Of a stretch of 64,000 bases of DNA, positions 51,144 through 59,812 are shown one piece after another. The notes under the pieces were generated by a model. It worked only from the letters and a program-made list of their open reading frames with translations. It was not told where the DNA came from and made no database searches. This DNA comes from Cryobacterium breve. Lineage in GTDB: Bacteria; Actinomycetota; Actinomycetes; Actinomycetales; Microbacteriaceae. The position numbers were made by a program, and so were the translations under genes. The stretch is from NCBI RefSeq assembly GCF_027594785.1, contig NZ_CP075584.1, positions 806,001 to 870,000 on the forward strand, written 5' to 3'. The stretch's first letter is position 1. Every line of letters starts with the position of its first letter.

Positions 51144-51584
51144 ATGGGACTACGCGACAGGTTGGTCGACCTCGGCATGAAGACGATGAGTCTCACGCAC
51201 CGGGCGGTGCTCAAGGCATCCGGTGGCCGGTTGCTGGCGTCGTTCGGGCCCATCCCGGTCGTCGAACTGCACACGATCGGTCGCTCGACAGGCAAGCGCC
51301 GCACGACGATGCTCACGGCACCGATCCACGACCGAAACCGCTTCGTGCTGATCGCCTCGAAGGGCGGCAGCGACCGGAACCCGCAGTGGTACCTCAACCT
51401 CGTTGCACACCCCGACATCGAACTCACCGTGCACGGCACGACGAAGAAGCTGCGGGCACGCACCGCCGACGCGGCGGAGAAGGCGACGTTGTGGCCTCAG
51501 ATCGTCGCCGCGTACAAGGGCTACGAGGGCTACCAGCAGAAGACGAGCAGGGACATCCCCGTCGTGGTCTGCGAGCCCCGCTAG
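51144..51584 (+). CDS. Deazaflavin (F420)-dependent nitroreductase family protein
   Basis: A 146-residue protein of the Ddn/DUF385 family: helical N-terminus (MGLRDRLVDLGMKTMSLTHR), VVELHTIGRSTGKRRTTMLT, the cofactor-binding FVLIASKGGSDRNPQWYLNL and HPDIELTVHGTTKKLRAR. These residues form the split beta-barrel that binds F420. An F420-type LLM oxidoreductase elsewhere in the window (58998-59789) agrees with F420 use by this organism. Start ATG 51144. Confidence 0.85.
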   Translation: MGLRDRLVDLGMKTMSLTHRAVLKASGGRLLASFGPIPVVELHTIGRSTGKRRTTMLTAPIHDRNRFVLIASKGGSDRNPQWYLNLVAHPDIELTVHGTTKKLRARTADAAEKATLWPQIVAAYKGYEGYQQKTSRDIPVVVCEPR

Positions 51585-51597
51585 AGGGACCTGCCGG

Positions 51598-51921
51598 CTA
51601 CTCGTCGAGCGCGAGTTCCTTGGGCAGTTCGAATTCCTTCGAAGCCAGTTCCTCGACGTTGACGTCCTTGAACGTCAACACGCGCACCGACTTCACGAAG
51701 CGGTCGGACCGGTACACGTCCCAGACCCAGACGTCCTTCATGTTCAGTTCGAAGTAGAAGTCGTGCTCGGTGTCCCGGCGCACGAGTTCGACCTCATTGG
51801 CCAGATAGAAGCGCCGTTCCGTCTCGACGACGTACTGGAACTGCCCGACGACATCCCGATATTCGCGGTACAGGGCCAACTCGACCTCGCGGTCGTAGTC
51901 TTCGAACTCTTCTTCTTCCAT
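51598..51921 (-). CDS. DUF2469 family protein
   Basis: An acidic 107-residue protein starting MEEEEFEDYDREVELALYRE with VETERRFYLANEVELVRRD and NMKDVWVWDVYRSDRFVKSV. It is a conserved actinobacterial protein found between rnhB and yraN; function unknown. Co-directional with and 12 bp after rnhB. The run MEEEEFEDYD at the start matches the family. Confidence 0.88.
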   Translation of the reverse strand: MEEEEFEDYDREVELALYREYRDVVGQFQYVVETERRFYLANEVELVRRDTEHDFYFELNMKDVWVWDVYRSDRFVKSVRVLTFKDVNVEELASKEFELPKELALDE

Positions 51922-51933
51922 GGTGAGACAATC

Positions 51934-52578
51934 CTACGCTGAGATGGTCAGCCACGATTTGCGATGGAGCCCCGTCGGGCCGAGGCGCCCGATCGCAGCC
52001 ATGTGCTCCGCACTGCCGTAGCCCTTGTTGCCCGCCCACCCGTAGCCGGGCGTGACGGCATCCGCTTCGATCATCAGCCGGTCGCGGTGCACTTTCGCGA
52101 TCACGGATGCCGCGGACACGGACGCACAGTCCTGGTCGGCCTTGATCCGGGTCAGCACGGAGAGGGGCGTCGCGAGGGCCTTGTTGAGGTAGTCGTCGTT
52201 GCCGTCGAGCAGTATGACGCTGCCCCGGACGTCCACGCCGGCGGCGAACAGTTCGGCGAGGGCCCGTTTGCCGGCGAGGCCGAGGGCGGCGATGATGCCG
52301 ATCTCGTCCACTTCCCTGGCGGAGGCGAGTCCGACCGCGGAGTGCAGCACCCAGGCGACCGCGAGCGGTGCGAGGGCCTCACGACGGGGCTGGCTCAGCA
52401 TTTTCGAGTCGCGGAGGCCGACCGGCATCGTGCCGAGGGTGCCGTCGATCGCGGCGACACCGACCCCGACCGGTCCGGCGAGGGCGCCGCGTCCGACCTC
52501 GTCGCAGCCGATCACGCAGGTCGCGCCCTCGGCGAGCAGGCCGAGCTCGACCTCGAGGGTCGGATCGCAGACGGCCAT
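51934..52578 (-). CDS. rnhB: Ribonuclease HII
   Basis: Degrades RNA in RNA-DNA hybrids and misincorporated ribonucleotides. The 214-residue protein has the metal-binding CVIGCDEVGRGALAGPVGVG, GLRDSKMLSQPRREAL, VILLDGNDDYLNKAL, and KADQDCASVSAASVIAKVHRD, giving the usual D-E-D-D active site. The ATG abuts the lepB stop directly, indicating an operon. Confidence 0.95.
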   Translation of the reverse strand: MAVCDPTLEVELGLLAEGATCVIGCDEVGRGALAGPVGVGVAAIDGTLGTMPVGLRDSKMLSQPRREALAPLAVAWVLHSAVGLASAREVDEIGIIAALGLAGKRALAELFAAGVDVRGSVILLDGNDDYLNKALATPLSVLTRIKADQDCASVSAASVIAKVHRDRLMIEADAVTPGYGWAGNKGYGSAEHMAAIGRLGPTGLHRKSWLTISA

Positions 52579-53328
52579 CTACTTCGTCTCCGGGGAGACC
52601 CCTCGGAAGACTTCCGGGTAGTCGTCGAGCCAGGTCCAGCGCGACAGCGGCCAGCTGATCACGAGGGCGCGGCCGACCACGTTGTCGATCGGGACGAAGC
52701 CCTTGCCGGGGGTGTCGCCGTTGTACCGGGAGTCCTTGGAGTTGTAGCGGTTGTCCCCCATCACCCAGAGCGAGTTCGCGGGCACGACGACGTCGAAGTT
52801 GTCCTTGGACACGGCCGTGGCGCCTGCGGGGAGGTTCACATACGGCTCGGAGAGGGGCACGTCGTTGACGCTCAGCTGGCCGAGGGCGTTGCAGCAGCTG
52901 ACGTGGTCGCCCGGCAGTCCGATGACACGCTTGATCAGGTGGTCGTTGCTGTCCGGTGCGGAGAGACCAACGACGGAGAGGAGCCAGTCGAGGCCGGCGG
53001 CGACCGGGTTCTGCTGCACCGCGGCCTGCGGGAGGAGCCAGCCGCCGGGATCGCGGAATACGATCACATCGCCGCGCTGGATGGGCATGAGCTTGGGTTC
53101 GAGCTCGTTCACGATGATGCGGTCGTTGACCAGGAGGGTGTTCTCCATCGACCCCGAGGGGATGTAGAACGACCGGACGAGGAAGGTCTTGATCAGGAAT
53201 GAGATGAGCAGCGCCACCACAAAGATGATCAAGAGGTCGCGAAAGAAGATCGCAACGCCACGCTTGCCGCGCTGTGGTGCTTCTGATGCCAGGCGATCCG
53301 ATCGCGTGGGCAGAGAGTTGTCTGTCAT
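52579..53328 (-). CDS. lepB: Signal peptidase I
   Basis: Cleaves Sec/Tat signal peptides at the outer face of the membrane. The 249-residue protein has one transmembrane segment (LLIIFVVALLISFLIKTFLV), the catalytic serine in FYIPSGSMENTLLVNDRI, and the lysine in DHLIKRVIGLPGDHV, followed by LWVMGDNRYNSKDSRYNG. It lies between rplS and rnhB as in related actinobacteria. The ATG is 10 bp from a hairpin terminator that separates it from rplS. Confidence 0.95.
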   Translation of the reverse strand: MTDNSLPTRSDRLASEAPQRGKRGVAIFFRDLLIIFVVALLISFLIKTFLVRSFYIPSGSMENTLLVNDRIIVNELEPKLMPIQRGDVIVFRDPGGWLLPQAAVQQNPVAAGLDWLLSVVGLSAPDSNDHLIKRVIGLPGDHVSCCNALGQLSVNDVPLSEPYVNLPAGATAVSKDNFDVVVPANSLWVMGDNRYNSKDSRYNGDTPGKGFVPIDNVVGRALVISWPLSRWTWLDDYPEVFRGVSPETK

Positions 53329-53337
53329 TAAACCGCC

Positions 53338-53373
53338 TGAGGCTCCTGACCCAGTGTACGGGTCAGGAGCTCA
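53338..53373 (-). terminator. Hairpin between rplS and lepB (arm carries an extra G)
   Basis: Arms TGAGGCTCCTGACCC (53338-53352) and GGGTCAGGAGCTCA (53360-53373) around a 7-base loop. The right arm has GAGCTC while the left has GAGGCTC: one surplus G is the only break in an otherwise perfect 14-bp stem. Functions as terminator or attenuator after rplS. Confidence 0.7.
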
Positions 53374-53416
53374 GGGTGAAACGCAGCCGGAGCCTGGGAA
53401 TCGGGTATGACGAGTC

Positions 53417-53761
53417 TTAGTCGCGCTTTTCCTTGATCTTGGCCTTCTTGCCACGCAGGTTGCGCAGGTAGTACAGCTTCGCGCGACGCACGTCTCCGCG
53501 GGTGACGACCTCAATGTGGTCGATAACCGGGGAGTGCACCGGGAAGGTACGCTCGACGCCGACCTGGAAGCTGACCTTGCGAACGCAGAACGTTTCGCGG
53601 ACGCCTTCGCCGGAACGGCCGATGACGACACCCTGGAAGACCTGCACGCGCGAGCGTGCGCCTTCAACGATGTTGACGTGGACCTTGACGGTATCGCCGG
53701 CGCGGAACGCCGGGATGTCCTTCCGGAGTGATGGGGCATCCACCTGGTCGAGAATATGCAT
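53417..53761 (-). CDS. rplS: 50S ribosomal protein L19
   Basis: A 114-residue protein starting [20 protein letters not shown] with [37 protein letters not shown] and the basic C-terminus [22 protein letters not shown] 53761 gives the family length; upstream in-frame extension lacks support. Order trmD-(membrane protein)-rplS-lepB is normal for actinobacteria. The 147-bp region upstream (53762-53908) presumably holds its promoter. Confidence 0.97.
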   Translation of the reverse strand: MHILDQVDAPSLRKDIPAFRAGDTVKVHVNIVEGARSRVQVFQGVVIGRSGEGVRETFCVRKVSFQVGVERTFPVHSPVIDHIEVVTRGDVRRAKLYYLRNLRGKKAKIKEKRD

Positions 53762-53908
53762 ATTTGTTCGCTCTCTGTATCCGCCACAGGACGAAGACGG
53801 CTGAGGTCGCCCGCGCACACACGTGCTGGGCGACGACTGATGGGTCAAGACCGTGCCGAATAGTGCAGGCTCCCCTGTGGCAGAGGCATGCTACGGCACA
53901 ATCGCTCA

Positions 53909-54463
53909 TTATGCCACGATCCGCGCCCCCGGCAAAACCGGTCCGGTTAGGAGTCTGTCGGCTTTTTCCCGGACCACGATGATCGACGGGTCGGGCGTGG
54001 GCTCGAAGCCGACGGGCGACGGATGCTCCGCGGCGCCCGGTCCGGTCGGCGCGCCCCCTCTGGCCGTCTCGTCGAGAAGCACCATCATCGCCTGCATCCG
54101 GCTCCGGGCACTCGCGAAGAGTTCCCAGATGGCGAACCAGAAGGCCGCGAGGCCGACGAGCACGACCAGGAACGGCAGCCAGCTCGCTCCCGCAGTGAAG
54201 CCGGAGGCCACGATCAGGGCGTGCCAGAGCGTGAGCACGCCGACGTCGCGCCAGGACACCGCCCGCTCCAGACGCACCTCGGTGCGGGCGAAAAACAACA
54301 GGGCGACGGCCAGCAGCCCGAGGCCGAGGATGATGCCGCCGAAAAGGCTGCCGAGTACGGCCCATCCACTCGATTTGAAGAGGGATGCCCCGATCAGGAG
54401 CCACGCCGGAAGTACGAGCACGGCAAGGAATTGCCAGCGATAGAAGACCCTGCGTACGAACAC
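53909..54463 (-). CDS. Hypothetical membrane protein, 184 aa
   Basis: Four predicted membrane segments (FLAVLVLPAWLLIGASLF; VLGSLFGGIILGLGLLAVAL; VLTLWHALIVASGF; WLPFLVVLVGLAAFWFAIWE) followed by a soluble tail with SARSRMQAMMVLLDETAR. It starts MFVRRVFYRWQFL, 10 bp after trmD in the same direction. I recognise it as a conserved neighbour of trmD in Microbacteriaceae-like genomes, without known function. Confidence 0.75.
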   Translation of the reverse strand: MFVRRVFYRWQFLAVLVLPAWLLIGASLFKSSGWAVLGSLFGGIILGLGLLAVALLFFARTEVRLERAVSWRDVGVLTLWHALIVASGFTAGASWLPFLVVLVGLAAFWFAIWELFASARSRMQAMMVLLDETARGGAPTGPGAAEHPSPVGFEPTPDPSIIVVREKADRLLTGPVLPGARIVA

Positions 54464-54472
54464 GAAGCCAGA

Positions 54473-55261
54473 CTACTCGTGGACGCCTTCGGCAGGCTCT
54501 GCGTTCGCTGGAGGCAGAAGGTCGGGCCGGACGCGCCGGGTGCGCTCGAGCTGCTGGTCGTGCCGCCACGTGGCGATGGCCCCGTGGTTGCCACTCAGGA
54601 GCACCGGCGGAACGTCGAGGCCGCGCCAGCTGGACGGCTTGGTGTAGCTCGGGTACTCGAGGAGACCGTCCTCGTGGGACTCCTCGACGAGGCTCTCCGG
54701 GTTGCCGACCATGCCGGGGATGAGCCGGCCGACGGCCTCGATCATCGCCATCACGGCCACCTCTCCCCCGTTGAGCACGTAGTCGCCGAGGCTGACCAGC
54801 CTGACGCGCCCACGGGAGGCGAAGTGGTCGAAGACGCGTTGGTCGATGCCCTCGTACCGCCCGCAGCCGAAGACGAGGTGGGGTTCGGCGGCCAGCTCGC
54901 GGGCCATCTTCTGGGTGAAGAGGTCGCCGGCCGGGGACGGGAAGATCAGGAGCGGTCCCGCGTCGTTCGCCACGGCATCCGCTGCCGTGTCGCCGGTCGC
55001 GTCGATTGCCTCGTCCGTGACGTCACTTGTGGTCTCGTCGAGGATGGCGTCGAGCGCCTCACCCCAGGGTTCCGGCTTCATCACCATGCCGGCGCCGCCG
55101 CCGTACGGGGTGTCATCGACGGTGTTGTGCCGGTCGTGGGTGTGGTCGCGCAGGTTGTGCACGAACACGTTGATGAGCCCGGACTGGCGGGCCTTGCCCA
55201 GCAGGGACACATCGAGGACCGAGAAGAACTCCGGGAAGATGGTGAGGATATCGATGCGCAC
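54473..55261 (-). CDS. trmD: tRNA (guanine-N1)-methyltransferase
   Basis: Methylates G37 of tRNAs. The 262-residue SPOUT enzyme begins [20 protein letters not shown] and has [33 protein letters not shown] and the knot motif [19 protein letters not shown], with [20 protein letters not shown] near the C-terminus. A Thr/Asp/Ala-rich insertion of about 25 residues (around residue 80) is lineage-specific. The start is 9 bp after the formate/nitrite transporter gene. Confidence 0.95.
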   Translation of the reverse strand: MRIDILTIFPEFFSVLDVSLLGKARQSGLINVFVHNLRDHTHDRHNTVDDTPYGGGAGMVMKPEPWGEALDAILDETTSDVTDEAIDATGDTAADAVANDAGPLLIFPSPAGDLFTQKMARELAAEPHLVFGCGRYEGIDQRVFDHFASRGRVRLVSLGDYVLNGGEVAVMAMIEAVGRLIPGMVGNPESLVEESHEDGLLEYPSYTKPSSWRGLDVPPVLLSGNHGAIATWRHDQQLERTRRVRPDLLPPANAEPAEGVHE

Positions 55262-55270
55262 GAAGAAAGC

Positions 55271-56137
55271 CTAGGCGTGGACCGGAACGGGCTCGCCCGC
55301 GGTCTCGGCGGAATCGGTCGTCACGGCGGCATCGAGGTGGGCGGCACGGTTCACCCGGGTGCGGTGCGAGAAGTAGACCGGGAGCGCGGTGAAGAGGATC
55401 GCGCCGAGCAGGTTGCCCACGAGAACCGGGATTTGGTTCCAGAGCAGCCACTGGCCGATGCTGATCGGGGCGCCGAGCATCATGCCGGCCGGGATGACGA
55501 ACATGTTGACGATCGCGTGCTCGAGTCCGAGGCTGAAGAAGATGGTGACCGGGAGCCACATCGCGAGGACCTTTCCCGCGGTGGACTTCGACGTGTAGAA
55601 CATGATCGTGCCGATCGCGACCATCCAGTTACAGAGCATCGCCTTGATGATCGCGACGACGATTCCGCCGGGGCCGACCGCTTCATAGGGCAGCACCTTG
55701 TGCTCGGCGAGATGCACGATCGCCTGGACCATCGGGTCGGTGGTCACGGTGCCCATGTATGTGATCGAGACGACGTAGAGGAAGCCGAAGAGCACGGCGC
55801 CGAACAGGTGGGCGGCGATGACGACGCCGAAATTGGTGAGGCCCTTTTTAATGGTCGTGCGACCCTCGAGGATCGCGAGCGGGATCAGCGCGAAGCTTCC
55901 CGTCACGAGCTCGAGGCCGAGCAGCAGGATAATGGCGAAGCCGACCGGGAACAGCACGGCACCCACGATGGGGAGCCCCGTCTGTGCGGCCGCAGTGAGG
56001 GAGACCGCCGTCGCCGCGCCGAGGATCGCCCCGGACAGGGTGCCGCGGATGATCATTTGTTTAATGGTCAGGTTCGATTTAACGACACCCGAATGGATGA
56101 TGTCATCGATGAGTTGATCGGGCTTGACGTACGACAC
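55271..56137 (-). CDS. Formate/nitrite transporter (FNT) family channel
   Basis: A 288-residue pentameric-channel family member with six membrane helices, starting VSYVKPDQLIDDIIHSGVVK (GTG 56137, with AAGGAG upstream). Recognisable FNT features are LPIVGAVLFPVGFAIILLLG with LELVTGSFALIPL, the AMLCNWMVAIGTIMFYTSKS segment and GLEHAIVNMFVIPAGMMLGA. The conserved His (in LEHAIVNMF) is present. Likely substrates are formate, nitrite or other small monovalent anions. It sits between rimM and trmD, inside the rpsP-rimM-trmD operon where no transporter is normally found. Confidence 0.9.
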   Translation of the reverse strand: MSYVKPDQLIDDIIHSGVVKSNLTIKQMIIRGTLSGAILGAATAVSLTAAAQTGLPIVGAVLFPVGFAIILLLGLELVTGSFALIPLAILEGRTTIKKGLTNFGVVIAAHLFGAVLFGFLYVVSITYMGTVTTDPMVQAIVHLAEHKVLPYEAVGPGGIVVAIIKAMLCNWMVAIGTIMFYTSKSTAGKVLAMWLPVTIFFSLGLEHAIVNMFVIPAGMMLGAPISIGQWLLWNQIPVLVGNLLGAILFTALPVYFSHRTRVNRAAHLDAAVTTDSAETAGEPVPVHA

Positions 56138-56229
56138 AGGCGGTTCTCCTTGCAAGGGCTGCCGCGTCGTGGGGAGTGGAGGAGCCAGCGGGCGCGGCGC
56201 GCCTTCCCCCGGGTTGATCCCGGTCGCGC

Positions 56230-56905
56230 CTATGCGCCGTTCTGGTCTGGGGTGTGCTCGGCGTCCGGCTCGTCGCCGGCGTCGGGTTCGGATGCCGCGG
56301 CATCCGCTTCGGACACGGTGTCGGGCTCGTCGTCCGGTTCGTCTGGAAGCTCTTCGAGGAGTCCGGGCGGAGGCGTGATCGTGACGATGCCCGTCGCGAT
56401 GTCGACGGAGGGCACGATCGCCTTGACGAACGGGACCATGACGTCGCCGGTCGCGGTCTTGACGATCAGCAGGTCCTGGGCCGGCAGGTGTTCGAGACGG
56501 CCGATGGTGCCGATCTGGACGCCATCCCGCACGACCTTGAGGCCGACGAGCTGGTGGTCGTACCAGGCGTCTTCTTCGTCTGATTCTTCGTCGTCGTCCT
56601 GGTCGATCCACAGGATGGCCTTGGCGAGTGCCTCGGCAGCTTCCCGGTCGGGGACGTCTTTGAAGAAGCCGACGGCGTGCTGGTTGTACCAGCGGAGCCT
56701 CGACGAGCTCGATCTTTTTGCCGTGCCATGGGGACCCGGTGGGAACCTGGAGCGTGAACACGGCGCCCGGGACGAAACGTCGCCCCGGGTCATCCGTGAA
56801 CAGTTCGAGCTTGATGGCGCCCTTGAGGCCGTGGGCCTTCGTCAGGCGACCGACCCGCAGCTGGGCTCGGGGCGACTGGGCTCTGGGTACCAGAGTGTCG
56901 TTCAC
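56230..56905 (-). CDS. rimM: 16S rRNA processing protein RimM, one apparent indel
   Basis: A 224-residue (corrected) ribosome maturation factor that binds S19. N-terminal barrel: LRVGRLTKAHGLKGAIKLEL and FTLQVPTGSPWHGKKIELVE; PRC-barrel: DHQLVGLKVVRDGVQIGTIG and DLLIVKTATGDVMVPFVKAI. The frame breaks at GAGCCTC 56695-56701; one base removed gives ELVELRWYNQHAVGFF. A Glu/Asp-rich C-terminal tail of 40 residues is unusual. Start is GTG 56905 or 56914. It follows khpA and precedes the FNT gene by 92 bp. Confidence 0.9.
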
Positions 56906-56921
56906 GAGGCTCACCGCCGGC

Positions 56922-57158
56922 TCAGAAATCGGTGTCGACGACGTCGACCCGCACGCGCTTGCCATCGGCCAGGGCAGCCACAAGGGTGCGCAGGGCCTTT
57001 GCGGTACGTCCGGAACGACCGATGACGCGGCCGAGGTCCTCGGGGTTCACGCGAACCTCGAGCACCTCGCCACGCGGTGAGTTCTGGGCGACAACGTGCA
57101 CATCGTCCGGGTGGTCAACGATTCCCTTGACGAGGTGCTCAAGCGCGGGTGCGAGCAA
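56922..57158 (-). CDS. khpA: KH-domain RNA-binding protein KhpA/YlqC
   Basis: A 78-residue single KH-domain protein with the GxxG loop in LGRVIGRSGRTAKALRTLV and the preceding strand GEVLEVRVNPED. In Gram-positive bacteria KhpA pairs with KhpB/Jag in RNA-based control of cell division. Located between rpsP (2-bp gap) and rimM, its standard place. Confidence 0.93.
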   Translation of the reverse strand: MLAPALEHLVKGIVDHPDDVHVVAQNSPRGEVLEVRVNPEDLGRVIGRSGRTAKALRTLVAALADGKRVRVDVVDTDF

Positions 57159-57160
57159 AA

Positions 57161-57580
57161 TTACGCCTTGTCCTCTTCTGTTGCGTCAGCGGCTTCGGCG
57201 ACGGGCGCCTCTTCCTTGACAACGGGCTTCTCGGCCTTGGGCTTGAGAACCGGCTTCTTCTTCTCGTCGGCGACGAAAGCGACCTTGGCCTCTTTGATCT
57301 TGACGGTGCTGACGGCGTTCTTGTCACCCTTGAACTTGCCCCAGTCGCCGGTCAGCTTGAGGAGAGCCTCAACCTGCTCGGTGGGCAGGGCGCCAACGCC
57401 CAGCCAGTACAGTGCACGCTCGGACTTGATCTCGATGACCGAGGGCTCCTGCGTGGGGTGGTAGATGCCGATTTCTTCAATGACGCGACCGTCGCGCTTG
57501 GTGCGCGAGTCGGCCACAACGATGCGGTAGTACGGCGCACGAATCTTGCCCATGCGCTTCAGACGGATTTTGACAGCCAC
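57161..57580 (-). CDS. rpsP: 30S ribosomal protein S16
   Basis: A 139-residue protein beginning [20 protein letters not shown] from GTG 57580 (AGGAG upstream). Core S16 motifs: [20 protein letters not shown] and [20 protein letters not shown] Lys/Ala/Glu/Pro-rich tail of about 50 residues ([18 protein letters not shown]) extends beyond E. coli S16, typical of actinobacteria. First gene of the rpsP-khpA-rimM-FNT-trmD operon; the 281-bp gap upstream (57581-57861) holds the divergent promoters of rpsP and ybdK and nothing else I can identify. Confidence 0.96.
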   Translation of the reverse strand: MAVKIRLKRMGKIRAPYYRIVVADSRTKRDGRVIEEIGIYHPTQEPSVIEIKSERALYWLGVGALPTEQVEALLKLTGDWGKFKGDKNAVSTVKIKEAKVAFVADEKKKPVLKPKAEKPVVKEEAPVAEAADATEEDKA

Positions 57581-57861
57581 AATTCTCCTGTGTATTTGAT
57601 TTTTGGCGAACTGAGGGCCGTGAGCGTGGGGGCACACTCGGCACAAGCTCAAAGATGGTTTTTTCCTGCGTCTGAGTAGAGGGTCGGGCGCAGGAGAACT
57701 CGACTAATCATTCTGTCAGATGTCGGCCCCAATGTGATAATCGACCGGGCACAGAGTGTCCCCCCAATTCGGATTCCGCAGTCGTGCGGGAGGCCGCCCG
57801 CAATCGGTGTCAGGATTGTGACCAGCGCCCGACCGGGTGCAACGCGACCAAAGGACCGCAC

Positions 57862-59001
57862 GTGGGAATCGAATTCGCCCGATCCGCGCGATCGACGATC
57901 GGCATCGAGTGGGAGATCGCTCTCGTCGACCGGACGACCGGTGACCTCGTCTGCATCGCCGACGAGGTGCTCGAGGCCCTGCGCGGCCCCGACGGGTCGC
58001 CGCACCCGCACATCACCGGGGAGCTGCTGCTCAACACCGTCGAGCTCGTCTCCGGTGTCCACACGACCGTGGCGAGTGCCGTCGCAGATGTCTACGGCCA
58101 GGTCGACGAGGTCAGGGCGATCACGGACCCGCGGGGCGTCGACCTCATCTGCAGCGGCTCGCATCCGTTCGGCCAGTGGTTCGACCAGGAGGTCACGGAC
58201 AAGGAGCGATACCACAAGCTCATCGACCGCACCCAGTGGTGGGGCCGGAACATGATGATCTGGGGCATTCACGTGCACGTCGGCATCGAAGACCGCGACA
58301 AGGTCATCCCGATTCTGAACGGCCTGCTCGGCTACCTCCCGCACCTGCAGGCGCTCTCGGCGTCGAGCCCGTTCTGGGCGGGCATCGAGACCGGTTATGC
58401 GTCGAATCGCGCGCAGATGTTCCAGCAGCTGCCGACGGCGGGGCTTCCGTGGATCCTCGAGGACTGGGCGAGCTGGGAACAGTATGTCGAGGACATGACC
58501 CGCACCGGGATCATCGACGACATGACCGAAGTGCGCTGGGACATCCGCCCGTCTGCCCGCTGGGGCACCATCGAGATCCGCGCCTGCGACGGCGTGTCGA
58601 CGGCCACCGAACTCGGGGCGATCGCCGCCCTCATCCAGTGCCTCGTCGAGTGGATGTCCACCGAGATTGACGCCGGACGCCCGGTTCCGAGCATGCAACC
58701 GTGGTTCGTGCGCGAGAACAAATGGCGCGCGTCGCGGTACGGACTCGATGCGGAGATCATCCTCGACTCGAGCGGCGCCGAACGACTCGTGACCGACGAT
58801 GTGCGACGCCTGATCGGCGTGCTCTCCCCCACCGCGGAACGGCTCGGCTGCCTCCCCGAACTGCTGCAGCTGAACGGCATCCTGGATGCCGGAGCGAGCT
58901 ACCAGCGCCAGCTGCGGGTCGCCGCCGCGAACGGTGGCAGCCTGCCGGCCGTCGTGGCCGCACTCAGCGCGGAACTCCGCGGCGGCACCCTGCCCGTCTA
59001 G
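57862..59001 (+). CDS. ybdK: Carboxylate-amine ligase, YbdK family (GCS2)
   Basis: A 379-residue protein of the glutamate-cysteine ligase 2 family with TIGIEWEIALVDRTTGDLV, ELLLNTVELVSGVHTTVASA, WGIHVHVGIEDRDKVIPIL and TIEIRACDGVSTATELGAIA. GTG 57862 (VGIEFARSARS) is preceded by AAAGGA; the longer upstream frame is not supported. YbdK enzymes are weak gamma-glutamyl-cysteine ligases; the physiological role in mycothiol-making actinobacteria is unclear. Its stop overlaps the stop of the oxidoreductase gene (CTAG). Confidence 0.9.
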   Translation: MGIEFARSARSTIGIEWEIALVDRTTGDLVCIADEVLEALRGPDGSPHPHITGELLLNTVELVSGVHTTVASAVADVYGQVDEVRAITDPRGVDLICSGSHPFGQWFDQEVTDKERYHKLIDRTQWWGRNMMIWGIHVHVGIEDRDKVIPILNGLLGYLPHLQALSASSPFWAGIETGYASNRAQMFQQLPTAGLPWILEDWASWEQYVEDMTRTGIIDDMTEVRWDIRPSARWGTIEIRACDGVSTATELGAIAALIQCLVEWMSTEIDAGRPVPSMQPWFVRENKWRASRYGLDAEIILDSSGAERLVTDDVRRLIGVLSPTAERLGCLPELLQLNGILDAGASYQRQLRVAAANGGSLPAVVAALSAELRGGTLPV

Positions 59002-59789
59002 CCGGCGTTCTTCGCGTCCCGCCAGGCGAGCCAGTTCGTCAGCGGAGCGAGGTCGTAGTTTGGACCGGAAAGCCCGATCGTGAACAGGCGAGCCCCGAGC
59101 GCGTAGAGCTCGTCGGCCTCGGCGACCGTGCGACCGCGAAGTTCGGTGGAGACTTCGATCTCGGCCGGGTCACGGCCGACCTTCCCGCACCACTCCGCGA
59201 GCACCCCGAGCTTGTGTTCGAGCACCTCGGGGCTCGCGAAGGAGTGCCAGATGTCGGCGTGCTTCGCGACGAGGCGGAGGGTCTTCTTCTCGCCGCCACC
59301 GCCGATCAGCACCGGGATCTTCCGGGTGGGCGGCGGGTTGAGCTTGCCCCACCGGGCCTCGATGCGCGGGAGGTTCTCTGAGAGGGCGTCGAGCCGGGTG
59401 CCGACGGTGCCGAACTCGTAGCCGTACTCGTCGTAGTCGCGCTCGAACCAGCCGGAGCCGGTGCCGAAGATGAACCGGCCGCCGCTGATGTGGTCGATCG
59501 TGCGGGCCATGTCGGCCTGCAGGTCGGGGTTGCGATAGCTGTTGCAGTTGACGAGGGCGCCGATCTCGATCCGGGAGGTCTGCTCCGCCCACGCGGCGAG
59601 GATCGTCCAGGATTCGAAGTGCAGCCCGTCCGGGTCACCGGAGAGCGGGAAGAAGTGGTCCCAGTTGAAGGCCACATCGGTGCCGAGTGCTTCGACCTCT
59701 GCGACCGTGGCGCGGATCTTCGTGTACTCGGCGTGCTGGGGCGCCACCTGCGCGCCGATGCGGACGGGACCGGGCTTCGTGATCATCAT
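58998..59789 (-). CDS. LLM-class F420-dependent oxidoreductase
   Basis: A 263-residue TIM-barrel luciferase-like protein: VRIGAQVAPQHAEYTKIRAT, VAFNWDHFFPLSGDPDG, IEIGALVNCNSYRNPDLQAD, ISGGRFIFGTGSGWFERDYD and KIPVLIGGGGEKKTLRLVAK. The GTGSGWFERDY motif and the later IGGGGEKKTLRLVA segment are characteristic of actinobacterial F420-dependent members. Starts at ATG 59789 (MMITKPGPVRIG). Converges with ybdK; downstream of a repetitive palindromic region. Confidence 0.87.
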   Translation of the reverse strand: MMITKPGPVRIGAQVAPQHAEYTKIRATVAEVEALGTDVAFNWDHFFPLSGDPDGLHFESWTILAAWAEQTSRIEIGALVNCNSYRNPDLQADMARTIDHISGGRFIFGTGSGWFERDYDEYGYEFGTVGTRLDALSENLPRIEARWGKLNPPPTRKIPVLIGGGGEKKTLRLVAKHADIWHSFASPEVLEHKLGVLAEWCGKVGRDPAEIEVSTELRGRTVAEADELYALGARLFTIGLSGPNYDLAPLTNWLAWRDAKNAG

Positions 59790-59812
59790 GCGCCCAGCCT
59801 AAACGTGCGCGG

